Positions 23,700 to 35,132 of a stretch of 64,000 nucleotides of DNA are shown here, one piece after another. A program made the position numbers and the translations under genes. Each line of letters begins with the position of its first letter. Positions within the stretch are counted from its first letter, which is position 1. The stretch is from Ampelocalamus luodianensis (taxonomy: Eukaryota > Streptophyta > Magnoliopsida > Poales > Poaceae). The notes under the pieces were generated by a model. The model had not been told where the DNA came from. It saw nothing but the letters and a program-made list of their open reading frames with translations, and ran no database searches. The stretch spans positions 21,537,488 to 21,601,487 of the forward strand of contig CM070625.1 of assembly GCA_036346255.1 (NCBI GenBank). The letters run 5' to 3'.

Positions 23700-26649
23700 C
23701 AGGGCGAGGACATTCCCGACCATATGGTGCCCCAGGTCCGCATGAAGTTCGACAATGAGAGTGTTGCTTACTAGTTCGACTATCGGTACGCGTGATATGC
23801 TGGTTTTGGTGTCAGAAAGAACAGAAGCATGAAAACGATCAAAGAGTTATGTTGCACTCTGGAGGGGAAACACGACTTCTACATGCTGGAGAACGTGTGT
23901 GAACGTAGCAAGACCTCCAAGAGGATTGGGTGCAGGGCGTTCATGAAGCTGCATAAGAGCCCGAAAGATGGCTCTGTATGCATCAAGCGGGTTGTGTTGG
24001 AGCACAACCATCCGCTCGCTAGGACGCTGTCCTTGCTCACGTTCATGTAGTCACACAAGAACTTTGATCCCTCGTTGATGGAGCTCGTCAACACCATGCA
24101 GGTCGGCAGGGTCCCTCACAGCGCTATAATGAACGTTTTGTCGGAGATGCACGGGGGGGCAACATAACATGCCATTCACCGAGTGTGACCTAGAAAACAC
24201 GTTTTTGCTATGTTCCATCATTGTCTTTACTTGTGTAATCATGACGAATTACCGTCATTTCCTTATTCACGACATTACTGCTGCGTCCATGTTGACTTAC
24301 TGTTATTCTCTTAGTCTCAATATTTTTACTGCCATGTTGGTGTATATTTACTGTTAGTTACCATCCAATGTACTGACTAATCCATGAAGGTTGCGAATGT
24401 GCGCGCTGATCATGCCGACGATGTGAACAAGTTGATGGCTTTCTCAAGGAGTGTCTGTCACAGTACGACAAGTTCTACTACGACATACAGGTGGATGATG
24501 ACAGTGTTGTGGCGTCTTACGAGCCACGTGAGTGCCGCGCGAATCTGGCGATTTCAGAGATGTCGTCACGTTTGACAATACCTACAGAACGAACCGATAC
24601 AAGATGCCACTGGCTATGTTTGTTGGCTCCATCCACCATTTACAGAACACCATGTTCGGCATCGCTCTGCTTCGTGATGAGAAGGCAACATCCTTCGAGT
24701 GGCTATTCAGGACATCCAGACTTGCATGGATGGCAAGGACCCTATCGCATGCTAACGGTGATTCTCATACAATTCTAACCTAATTACGACATATGTCGAT
24801 CAATTTCTTGTCTATTGCACATGTCTTTTACCGTGTTCTCTGTATGCAGTGCGAATGTATTGTCAATGTTGGTAAAAACTACGTCTCTATCACGAGTTTT
24901 AATGCCTAATGTGTTTTATTATCTGCGGATCGAGGACCGGCATGGTGGTCGCCATCTGTGCATCTTCCCACACACAACACCGATCGTAGGTGGCACGTCT
25001 TTGAAGAAGTACAAGCGTAACTGAACAAGCTATCGCGAACACGGATCGGTTTGAAGGAGTGTTCGGTTTTTGTCATAAACCATCCGCTTACTTAAAGAGA
25101 GTCCGAGAACACGTGGGAGGATCTGGTGAGAGACCGCCTCGATAAGAGCCAAGCCATTGGTGGCCTCTATGACCTGTGTGAAAGGTGGATCGTGGCATAC
25201 TTCAAGGACGTGTACTATGGTAGGAAGACATCCATGCAGAGAAGCGAGAGTACGAACAAGATGGTAAAATGGAACTTCGTGGATAACATGACTTCGCTCC
25301 ACCAATTCGCGGAAGATGCACCATGTCTTTGTAAAGAGGAAGCACTCGAGGCTCAAAAGGCGACTGCTTCCACGATACCTAGATAAAAAAACAGGTTTCT
25401 TGTGACTTTAATATGCATGTACTTCAATTTCTCCCATGATTTCTTGTTGTCATTGTCTTATTTTACTACGTCTCTCACCCCTCCTTCTTTTACTGCAACC
25501 CATGTATGTCATTACTTCATGCCATTTTTGTACCTGATTCATGACATATATCATCTTACATGCTCCCAGAGCCAATTGGTGAGAGCCACTCTGTTCCTAT
25601 TCGAGGAGCAGCTGGGCAGGGTGTACATGCTTGCGGTGTTCAAAGAGTACAAGGAGACCTACTTCTCCAGTACAGCCTTCCGCATAAGGGCCAACACCAC
25701 CCGAGATGGCCTATTCATCGTGTTTCATGGGAAACAGTCTGCGACGTTCACGTGGTCGCAACATGATTTCAAGGTGGTGGCCAAAGAGGAAACAGGTAGA
25801 TACAACCATGAATGCAAATGGTGGGAGCACATGGGTACTTTTAATGTCTCTAGCTAATAGTTACTGACAATATATTATACTTTTATTGTCAAGTACATAT
25901 TTTCTTTTTACTACCATTGACTATGTATTTTACTGTTAATACATCTTCGGTTTACCACCTTAGGGTTGTTCTGCGAGCACCTGTTGCGGGCGTTCACCTA
26001 CATGGAGGTCGAGAGTATACCAAGCCGCTACATGTTCCGTAGGTACACGAGGAATGCAAGGGTAGATGTGTCGTATGACAGACATGAACTCATGCAGGTC
26101 AGACCTGATGGGACGACTGAGATGTATCGGTACACCACCTTACCGACAGAGGCTATGGGTGTGGTGAGGTCAGGGTGCAGATCAAGTCTTGCGTACGACA
26201 AATCCATGGAAATCCCGAATGCGCTTTGGATGCAGCCTGATACCATACCCAACAACATTGGCCTAGCGGCTGAGGAGACCGCTGAGCCTGATGAAGCGGA
26301 CGACAATTCGATCAATCCATTTGCACCTCCTCTGTCACAGCCCAAGGGTCACAAACGAACCGATGATGAACCAAAGCAAGTTCTACCCGGTGGGGAAGAA
26401 GATGACGAGGTTGTGCAACATATCTGACCTAAAAGCCGATCACAATAGTACTACCTGCTCAACGCTACCCAAAAACAGAGGGTGAAGGGCGGGAGTGGCG
26501 ATGTGATGGTAGGGCGAGGGAGAGGGAGGAGGGGGCGAGGAAGAGGAAGGTCCGGTACACGCCACCAGCAGATTCATGAGGATGAATCAAAAGAGGATGA
26601 CACTGATGATAGTCTCCCCGCAGGGTCGGATGACATCAATACATGCTGA
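23700..26649 (+). pseudogene. FAR1/FRS-like MULE transposase, frameshifted
   Basis: The plus strand gives the FAR1/FRS order of domains in pieces. A FAR1 zinc-binding domain (VPQVRMKFDNESVAY, then FGVRKNRS, SKTSKRIGCRAFMKLH, VVLEHNHPLAR; 23700-24040) is followed by NMPFTECDLENT (about 24160-24196). The MULE transposase core comes next (FYYDIQVDDDSVV, VVTFDNTYRTNRYKMPLAMF, GIALLRDEKATSFEWLF; 24470-24720). Then come C-terminal transposase blocks (LYDLCERWIVAYFKDVYYG, RSESTNKMVKWNF; 25130-25280), a SWIM finger (NHECKWWEHMG...FCEHLLRAF; 25805-25990) and a Gly/Arg-rich tail (GRGRGRGGGRGRGRSG; about 26505-26560) to a TGA at 26647-26649. Putative introns (24197-24390, 24775-25030, 25385-25570, 25845-25960) carry the TTTACTG motif. 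In-frame stops and single-base shifts make it non-functional as written. A possible first exon begins near 23419 (MATPSINDVPLAV). A domesticated FRS gene is the alternative; the flanking TIRs favour a transposase. Confidence 0.85.
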
Positions 26650-27185
26650 ATAGTCATGTTTTTACTTACATTTTAGTAAACCATTTACTACATTATCATA
26701 TGTGTGCTACTGTGTTACATCTGCTAACTAGAAAATAGAGCTCGCTATTCGGCTCACCTTGCATGTTTTACTGTATATCAGAACTCTCTTACTATAATCA
26801 CGTGGTATTATTGCTTGTTTTTACTGTGTTGATCATAGTCTATTACTGTCTTCTGCATATCGGTTACTTTTTTTCCTGCAGAGAAAGAATGCAACGATTA
26901 ATGTGTCGTCTTCATTCTATTGATATGTGGTAGTTGTTTTACTATATGGTGCCAATAATGTTATTGACGTACATTTTAATTTGGAATTACTGTATGCGTA
27001 AAAAAGACTTTACTTTTAAACCATATACATTGCCGCTTTGTCTCCCGATGCGTCTCTTCGTCTCCCCCCAACAACTTATAAATATGTATCATCAGATTGT
27101 GAAGGGTTGAATACACACAACGCCCCAAAGCCTTCCCCTAGAGTAAAACTCCAAAAAACACAAACACAAACAAAAAGGAACAAAA
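26650..27185. other. TTTACTG-rich spacer and putative promoter of ORF2
   Basis: There is no coding sequence here. Motif copies (near 26769, 26820, 26843, 26938 and 26987) precede a CT-rich segment with ACTTATAAATATG at 27073-27085, a possible TATA region, about 100 bp before the ATG at 27186. The segment around 27000-27085 is repeated at about 29270-29355. Confidence 0.45.
27000..27085 (+). repeat. direct repeat copy 1 (CT-rich, before ORF2)
   Basis: It shares ATACA-TGCCGCT, CCCGATGCRTCTCTTCRTCTC and AACTTATAA-like blocks, in the same order and spacing, with 29270-29355. Confidence 0.65.
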
Positions 27186-28617
27186 ATGGCTTCAAACTCT
27201 TCTTCTTCTCCCTTGCAAACGATAGTTCTATCATACCTATCACTCATATACGATCAGCTATCTGGGTGGAGCCTGATCAAGGCTGCGGACCATTATTATG
27301 TCCGCGACTAGAGCTGCGACTTAGGTGTGATTTTTTGGGGGCTTGAGGCCCGATCGGCACGGCATGGCCCAAGCACGACACGACATGAACGGCAAGCCGG
27401 GTTGGGCCTAAGAATGTGGCCTGTCAGGTGGCACGACATGGCACGACCAGTTGGGCCGTGCTCAGGCTGGCCCGACATGAAAGAGGCCCAGTTCTTCCCT
27501 TGCCCCAACCCTGGCCGTGCTCAGGTCGGCCCGACACGAAAGAGGCCCAGTCCTTCCCCTCGTCCAACCCTTCCCCCTGACCTGGTCCAATCCTCCTGAC
27601 CTGCCCAACCAACCCCGTCCCCTACTCCCCCCGGCCTAGCCCAACTCCCATGCATGGCTCCCCCATCCCCATCACCCCCTCCCAATTTCCCGAGTCCCGG
27701 CTCCCAACCCAATCCCCAAACCCCACTCCTCCAGCAACCTCCCTCCCTCTCACTCGTCACGCGCCACCACCCTTCCTCCACTCCTCCAGCAGCCTCCCAC
27801 CCTCTCCTTCCTCATGCGCCATCGGTTGCTACCCTCCCTTCACTCCTCCAGCCGCCTCCCTCCCTCACCCTTCGAACATGCCGCCGGTCGCTGCCCTACC
27901 ACCACTCCTCTAGCTGCCTCCCTCCTTCTAGTTGCCCTCCCTCCAACCGCCTCCTCTCCTCCTTCTTCGTCGGTGTCCGGGAGGAGAAGGCCAAGGCGAG
28001 GGGGAGCGGGCATGGATGGCGGAGGATCCGCACGGCTGCATGGGTATCTTCGCCTTCCTGGGCAGCGGTGGCCATTGTCGTCTTCCTGGGTGACACGGTC
28101 CTCGTCATCGTCAAGGTCGGGCCTGGATCGGCACGGCACAGCGGTGGCTCATCGTGCCTTGGGCTGTGCCTAGGCCTTGCTGGAGGCGAGTCGTTCCAGC
28201 ACGGCACGACACGATGAGGTGGCTGTGCTCGGCTGGCACGGCCCGAAGCACATCATGCCTATGTTGTGCCGGCACAGCCCAGCCTGACTCCCAGCTCTAT
28301 CTGCGACCTCCTCTGTGTTTCACCCTCGTGTCTACTGGAGAGGGTAGCTGCAATCATCCACACGCTGTGTCTCCTTCTCAGTCGGACCAATATCTTGTGT
28401 CCAACGTGCGCCGAACCAACCTCATCCTAGAGATTGTGCTCACGAGCTACGTGGATCGTGTCAATGCATCCATCCAGAGGCTCGAAGACTACATCGATAG
28501 GCAAAACGCAAGAATCGACGACGCTGAGACTATGGAAGAGACGAATGACCTCATCTAGACTATCATCGACACACTTCCTTCACTCGTTTGATGCCAAGCT
28601 TGACTCGCTGCCGTGAA
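27186..28617 (+). pseudogene. unrecognised second gene of the large MULE, split by a hAT
   Basis: An ATG at 27186 opens MASNSSSSPLQTIVLSYLSL and runs 41 codons until a hAT insertion at 27309. After the insertion, coding-like sequence continues in another frame with SDQYLVSNVRRTNLILEIVL, then SYVDRVNASIQRLEDYIDRQ and ARIDDAETMEETNDLI to a TAG near 28556-28558. The later part has heptad-like Leu/Ile/Val spacing and alternating charge, so a coiled coil is likely. Further coding-like residues (KEQVETYLHVFPYPP) follow. I do not know the family. By position it could be an accessory gene, as mudrB is to mudrA in maize MuDR, but there is no visible sequence link. Confidence 0.5.
27309..28299. mobile_element. 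non-autonomous hAT element (991 bp)
   Basis: It begins TAGAGCTGCGACTTAGG and ends CCTGACTCCCAGCTCTA, which pair imperfectly. Target duplications are TCCGCGAC (27301-27308) and TCTGCGAC (28300-28307), seven of eight bases identical. The ends are GGCACGGCCC-rich. The middle (27600-28150) is C-rich with open frames on both strands and no transposase. It disrupts ORF2 of the large MULE. Confidence 0.85.
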
Positions 28618-29490
28618 GGAGCAAGTGGAGACGTATCTCCATGTATTCCCTTATCCACCCCTCGCGAAGTCCACGAGCGGGCTTACGAGCACCTGAGGGC
28701 TGTGATAAGGTCCTGGCTTGGCCACCTGGGCCTCCTTTGTTTTCCCTTTCTTCACTACTTTTGTTATTATCAGGCAATGAAAAAAAAGAAAATATGACCG
28801 GCCACACTATTTGGCCGAAGTATATTTAACAAGTTCTATCTTCTATGGTTTACTGTTATGTACATATAACATTACTACAATGATTTCTTTATTTTCTTTG
28901 TCGAACACAAAAGGATCTGATAACATTGAAAAACACAATAAAAATATAGATTTACTACTTTATTAATAATCATTTTACAGCTTCTGTATGCGCTTTTACT
29001 ATCACACTAACTTTGATGTACTACCCGCTGAACATTACTAGTGCACAATGATTCTCGAGCTCAACATTTACTTAAATGATATGTGATAGCCCTTTTACTG
29101 TGAAATGCGCAAGAAATGACTAAACTTCTATTTTGTTTGGAATTACTACATGAGTAACATTTGTTTACTGTATTTTGGTTTATATTTTACTATACTATCT
29201 TCGCTCTATTTTGTTTTTGTATGTTTGCGGGTGCAGAGATGAAAACATGATATACCAATTCAACCAACCCCTTGTTGTTTTTCAAAACAAAACATACACT
29301 GCCGCTCGGGCTACCCGATGCATCTCTTCATCTCCCCCACTGCGACTTATAAGGACGGGGCATCGTGCCTCGGGGGGGATGATTCACGAATTACTGTCAT
29401 GTCTCATATTAATTATTGTCGAATCGAGTCTGGCATGGGGTGCGGACGTTTCTGGTCCGCCGTCTGTAGTTGGTGAGTCGGCTGTATAGG
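28618..29490. other. TTTACTG-rich noncoding DNA of the large MULE
   Basis: After the ORF2 remnants the DNA is noncoding and again rich in TTTACTG or TTTACTA (near 28850, 28951, 28996, 29093, 29165 and 29188). It holds the second direct repeat and reaches the inner right TIR edge (GTTGGTGAGTCG, 29470-29481). Confidence 0.6.
29270..29355 (+). repeat. direct repeat copy 2
   Basis: Same blocks as 27000-27085, in the same orientation, here close to the inner edge of the right TIR. It may be a duplicated promoter segment or subterminal repeat. Confidence 0.65.
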
Positions 29491-29495
29491 GATTG

Positions 29496-30453
29496 TGATG
29501 AACCCGAAGGTCCGATTGTTGGCCCGATCTTTCGATGAGAATGATAAGTTCGGTAGGCATCGCTCAACTCTCACGATCTTGGCTACAAACACGCAAGGCT
29601 CGAAACCACACAATCGCTGAACTGCTCGACAAGTCATTATCAACCGTGCACGAATACCCGGTTGACCTGACCACGAAGGTCGATTCCTGCATACGCCGAA
29701 GAAGCACGCAAGAACAAGATCAAGCAATCTAAAATTGCAAATATGAATTGAAATATTTGAATTGAGTTGGGATTCTGAATAAGGATCTTAATTGGGTGGT
29801 CTAGTCGACACACGCAAAAGATACAAGTTGCAACGAAGGCAAGCTAAACATAAACAAAATCCGAGAAAACTAGAGGGGGTGCGGCCTCCTTAAATAGGGG
29901 ATGAGGAGCCACACATCTAATAGAACTAAGGGGATGAGACTAATTCCATAGATTACTATTCATGTGAACAGTAATTGCACCCCCAGGTGCCCGCCGGCAG
30001 ATGGGTCAAATTCAGTATGATTACAAGGCCCAGATTGACCCAAACAAGTGATATGATATCTTCTTTTGATGATTGCGATCAGTCCAGAAATAATTTGAAG
30101 ATGAGGCCAGATCCGTTGGAAAGAGGACGAAATAAGCTTTCAATAAAGTACTTGTGGGCCTCCAACGGATTCCGTATGTGAAAGTTATGCCTGTTTTAAG
30201 TTGGTGCTGTCATGCTGATTCCGGAGGCCTGGACTTGTAGTAGTAGTTGCGGTAGCCCCCTTGCCTCCGTTCCTGAGTAGAATAACATCACCAGACTTAG
30301 GTAGCAATCCATCCTCAATGGAATAATTATAAACTCCCGAAGCGGTTACGATAATTCGGTTAGCGAGCACGCGCTCTAGTAATTGGTCCTTGCATATCAA
30401 GTTGAAGAGTAGAAGCAGTATGGATGGTTGTATCAGTGGAAGGGATGTCCTCA
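29496..30453 (-). repeat. 3' LTR of the gypsy element (958 bp)
   Basis: Plus-strand ends are TGATGAACCC and GATGTCCTCA; it matches 36984-37926 with scattered differences. On the minus strand the end of the pol frame overlaps the start of this LTR. Confidence 0.9.
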
Positions 30454-33400
30454 TCATCCTCCCCTTCTTGAATTGGAGTCGTCCTCGACTCAAGATCATG
30501 TTCTTCTCCCAAGTAGGGCTTCAAATCTGCAATGTTAAATGTGGGACTAACCCCAAAATTTGCAGGCAGATTAAGCTTATATGCATTATCATTAATATTT
30601 TCTAACACTTTAAATGGACCATCAGCTCTCGGCATCAATTTTGATTTTCTCAAGTCAGGGAACCTATCTTTGCGCAAATGCAACCAAACAAGATCTCGAG
30701 TTCGAATGTTATGTCTTTCTACCCGACTACCCGCCGATTTATATTGTGCATTCATTCGCTCTATATTCTCTTTAGTTGTCTCATGTATCTTCAGAATCAG
30801 TTTAGCACGTTGTGTAGCATCAATGTTTACCTTTTCCGAAGATGGTAGAGGTAATAAATCAATAGGAGCGTGGGGGAATAAAGCCATATACTACCTGAAA
30901 AGGGCACATCTTTGTGGTTGAATGTTGCGAACGATTGTAAGCAAACTCCACATGAGGTAAGCATTCTTCTCACATCTTCAAGTTCTTCTTCAAAACAGCC
31001 CTCAACATAGTGGACAATATCCTGTTGACAACTTCAGTTTGTCCATCTGTTTGAGGATGGCAGGTAGTAGAAAACAACAACTTTGTCCCCAATTTAGCCC
31101 ATAGTGTCCTCCAAAAGTGACTCAGAAACTTCGTATCACGATCAGATACAATTGTATTGGGCACTCCATGTAGTCGAACAATTTCTTTGAAAAACAACTC
31201 AGCAACATGTGTAGCATCATCGCTCTTATGACAAGGTATGCAATGCGCTATCTTCGAAAACCTATCCACAACAATAAAAATACTGTCCCTCCCCCTCTTT
31301 GTTCTAGGCAGTCCTAAGACAAAATCCATAGAAATATCTTCCCAAGGTGCGCTAGGAGCGGGAAGAGGCATATATAAACCATGTGGATTAAGGCGTGACT
31401 TAGCTTTGTGGCATGTAGTGCAGCGAGACACATAGCGCTCAACATCGCGCCTCAACTTAGGCCAATAGAAGTGATCGGTTAAAACATCCTCCGTCTTCTT
31501 GACACCGAAATGTCCCATAAGTCCTCCTCTATGCGCCTCCTGTAACAACAAAAGACGAATGGAGCTAGCTGGAATGCATAGCTTGTTAGCACGGAACAAA
31601 AATCCATCATTCACAACAAATTTATTCCAGCCTTTGCCTTCGTTACAATTCTGAAATATATCTTTAAAATCAGCATCATGCACATATTGCGCTTTAATTG
31701 TCTCTAAACCAAAGATTCGGAAATCAAGCTGAGATAACATAGTATAACGACGAGATAAAGCATCAGCAATAACATTATCCTTCTCTTTCTTGTGCTTAAT
31801 GACATATGGAAACGATTCAATGAACTCAACCCATTTAGCATGTCTACGGTTCAGATTTGATTGACTACGAATGTGCTTTAACGATTCATGATCAGAATGT
31901 ATGACAAATTCTTTGGACCATAAATAATGTTGCCATGTCTCTAATGTCCGAACTAAAGCATATAATTCCTTGTCATAAGTAGAATAATTCAAACTAGGCC
32001 CACTCAATTTCTCAACGAAATATGCAACAGGTTTACACGCTTGAATAAGCACACCGCCAAGTCCAATCCCACTAGCATCACATTCAAGCTCAAAAGTCTT
32101 ACCAAAATCGGAAGTTGGAGAAATGGTGCATGTGTTAGCTTATCTTTCAGAATCTGAAATGATTGTTCTTGTGTAGGGCCCCATATAAAGGCGCCTTTCT
32201 TTGTAAGCTCATTCATCGGTGCGGCAATGGTGCTGAAATCTTTGACAAAGCGTCGATAAAATCCAGCAAGTCAGAAAACTCGCACTTGTGTGACCGTGTT
32301 AGAGTCGGCCAACTCATGCGACTTGATCTTGGTGGATCAACCTCAATACCTGTGGAGTAACAACATAGCCAAGAAACGATACTCGATCGGTGCAAAAGGT
32401 GCACTTCTCAAGGTTACCAAATAAACGTGCATCACGTAGAGCAAGAAAAACAGCACGCAAGTGTTCAAGATGTTTCTCTAATGTTTTGCTATAGATCAAT
32501 ATGTCATCAAAATATACCACCACAAATTTTCCAATGAACATACGCAAAACTTCATTCATTAATCTCATGAAAGTACTAGGTGTATTAGTCAATCCAAAAG
32601 GCATCACTAACCACTCATATAATCCAAACTTAGTTTTGAAAGCTGTTTTTCATTCATCGCCTAACTGCATGCGAATTTGGTGATATCCACTACGCATCAA
32701 CTTTTGAGAAAACAGTAGAGCCACTTAATTCATCAAGCATATCATCGAGCCTAGGAATTGGATGACGATATCGAATAGTAATATTATTGATAGCTCTACA
32801 GTCAACACACATACGCCATGATCCATCTTTCTTAGGTACCAAAATCACAGGGACAGCGCAAGGACTAAGGCTTTCGCGTACGTACCCTTTGTCAAGCAAG
32901 TCTTGCACTTGACGCTGAATTTTCTTAGTCTCTTCGGGATTGGTTCTATATGGCGCACGGTTGGGAAGCGAGGCTCCTGGAATTAAATCAATCTGATGTT
33001 CAATCCCCCGAATTGGAGGCAGCCCCGGGGGTATGTCACTTGGAAACACATCAGCAAACTCCTGCAAAACATGAGCAACAGCAGGAGGCAAAGAAGGAGG
33101 CATATCCTCAAAAGAAAACAAGGCCTCTTTGCACACTAAAGCATAACAATCAGATTTGCTATCTGTCATTTCACAAATATCAGACTTAGTAGCAAGTAAA
33201 ACAGAACCTTTCAATTTAATTTCACCTTGCCTAACGCTAGGTTCTTTCTTCTTCGGGTGCAAAAGTTCTTTAGCTACAATCTGATTTTCACTTTTGCTAC
33301 TCTCCTTTGCTCTATTAGCTCTCTCTATTTCATCCTTTAGAATGGCGTCAGGAGACATGGGCAGCAGCGTGATTTTCTTTTCTTTAAACATGAGAGTATA

Positions 33401-35132
33401 CGTATTAGTTCTTCCATGATGTACCGTATCTCTATCATATTGCCAAGGTCTACCTAACAACAAAGAACATGCTTGCATAGGTACTACATCACAATCAACA
33501 TAATCATGATAGGCACCAATAGAAAAGTGTACTCTCTGTCTGGGTTACCTTGACTTACCACAATTGTTAAACCATTGAATGTAATATGGGCGAGGGTGTT
33601 GTTCTGTGGTCAATGCAAGCTTTTCAACCATGTCCATGCTCGTCAAATTGTTGCAACTTCCTCCATCAATGATCACACGACATGAACGCTCTTTGATGAC
33701 AAGCTTTGTTTGGAACAGATTGTGGTGTTGATTTTGTTCAGCACGCTCCATTTGTGCACTAAGTACACGCTTCACTATAAGGCTTAAATACTTATCCGAA
33801 ATTTCAGCACCATATTGTTCCTCTTCTCTCTCAGATACTTGGTCATCACCTGTGGTGTTAGTTGCCAGCATAGCATATTCTTCCTCAATGTCACCAGCTG
33901 AAGTGTACTCACCGGTATCCGTTATCAAGAGAGCTCGCTTGCTCGGGCAATCCCGCATCATGTGTCCATAGCCCTTGCAGCGATGACATTGTGTATCTCG
34001 TGCTCTACCCGTTGATGCAACCGAAGATGAACTTTGTACAGGGGCTTGTCTCATGCTCTTACTCGTTTCCGGTGCGCGTGATGGTGTAGTGGAAGTAGGT
34101 GGACGCCGACTATAGGAGGAGTTTGCGAGTGCGATTGTTGGTGGAAGGGGTAAAGGATGCTCTTGAGTGCCCTTGAGTTTGACGACTGCAAAAGACCTGC
34201 AAAGTTTCCTTTGTTCCTAGAGTGGCGTCCTGCACCTCTCTTCGACTTTTACAAGCAAGATGAAACAAGCGAGTGATACAATTGTATTCCTTATAATCAA
34301 GTATGTCTGAATTTCACGGTTTAAACCGCCCAAAAATCTAGCCATCTTAGCATTTTCAGTTTCTTCTAATCCACAGCATAACAAACCGGTTTGCAATTCT
34401 TGATAATAATCCTCTCTGAACTACTACCTTGTCTTAAGCGTTGTAATTTATTAAGCAAATCACGAGAATAATATGAAGGCACAAATCTAGCTCTCATAGC
34501 TCTCTTCATAGCATCCCAAGTTCTAGGTATGTTTCGCTCATTACGGCACAATTCATTCCACCAAATAGAAGCAAAATCTGTGAACTCACTAGTAGCAGCC
34601 CTAACCCTTTTATTGTCAGGAAATTCATGGCATGCAATTTTTTTGTCTACGACTAACTCCCATGTGAGATAAGCATCGGGATCATATTTACCAGCAAAAG
34701 GGGGCATAGTGAATTTAATTTTACCAAGTGAATCATTACGATCCACGCACCTCACGTGGTGGATCTCTTCTCATACCTTGTCGATTGAAGCGTCGTTGCC
34801 GGTGATCACGAGCATTGATGGGATTGAAACCATCATCGGACTCTGTATCAGCGACATATGGGTTCGCTTCATCTTCTACCTCATCGGCCCACGAGCTATG
34901 AACGGATGGGTTACGGCGTGGTTGTTCAATGCCGACAGCAGCGGGCGGCGGCGGCGGAGAGTGGAGCTCTCTCGAGCTGCTCCACACGTGTAGCAAGCGC
35001 AGCAAGATCAATATTGGTGCGATCTAGAGCTCCCTCAATACGCTCCGAATGTTGATTCAACAAGCGTGAAAAACGTTGCATGATGTCTTTCGTGCGAGGC
35101 GTGAGGGGTACATTGTCCTCAGCGTAGGGCAT
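30360..35132 (-). pseudogene. gypsy gag-pol polyprotein, frameshifted
   Basis: Going down from an ATG at 35132, an N-terminal coiled-coil-like gag leader comes first. A retrotransposon gag domain follows (FAGKYDPDAYLTWE, WWNELCRNERNIP; 34720-34430). Next are a CCHC zinc knuckle (CHRCKGYGHMMRDC; about 33990-33950) and an aspartic-protease-like site (IIDGGSCNN; about 33680-33650). Reverse transcriptase begins at about 33000 (VPVILVPKKDGSWRMCVDCR) and carries its YFDD box near 32520. RNase H is at about 32050-31850. The integrase has an HHCC finger (HRGGLMGHFG...CTTCHKAKSR; 31530-31390) and core (VSDRDTKFLSHFW; about 31150-31100). A C-terminal integrase tail runs to about 30360. Frame shifts and stops separate most domains, so no complete polyprotein can be made. 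Confidence 0.9.
30454..30469 (-). other. polypurine tract
   Basis: On the minus strand AAGAAGGGGAGGATGA lies directly before the 3' LTR start TGAGGACATCC, as expected for plus-strand priming. It is missing outside the right LTR, which confirms the LTR border. Confidence 0.8.
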
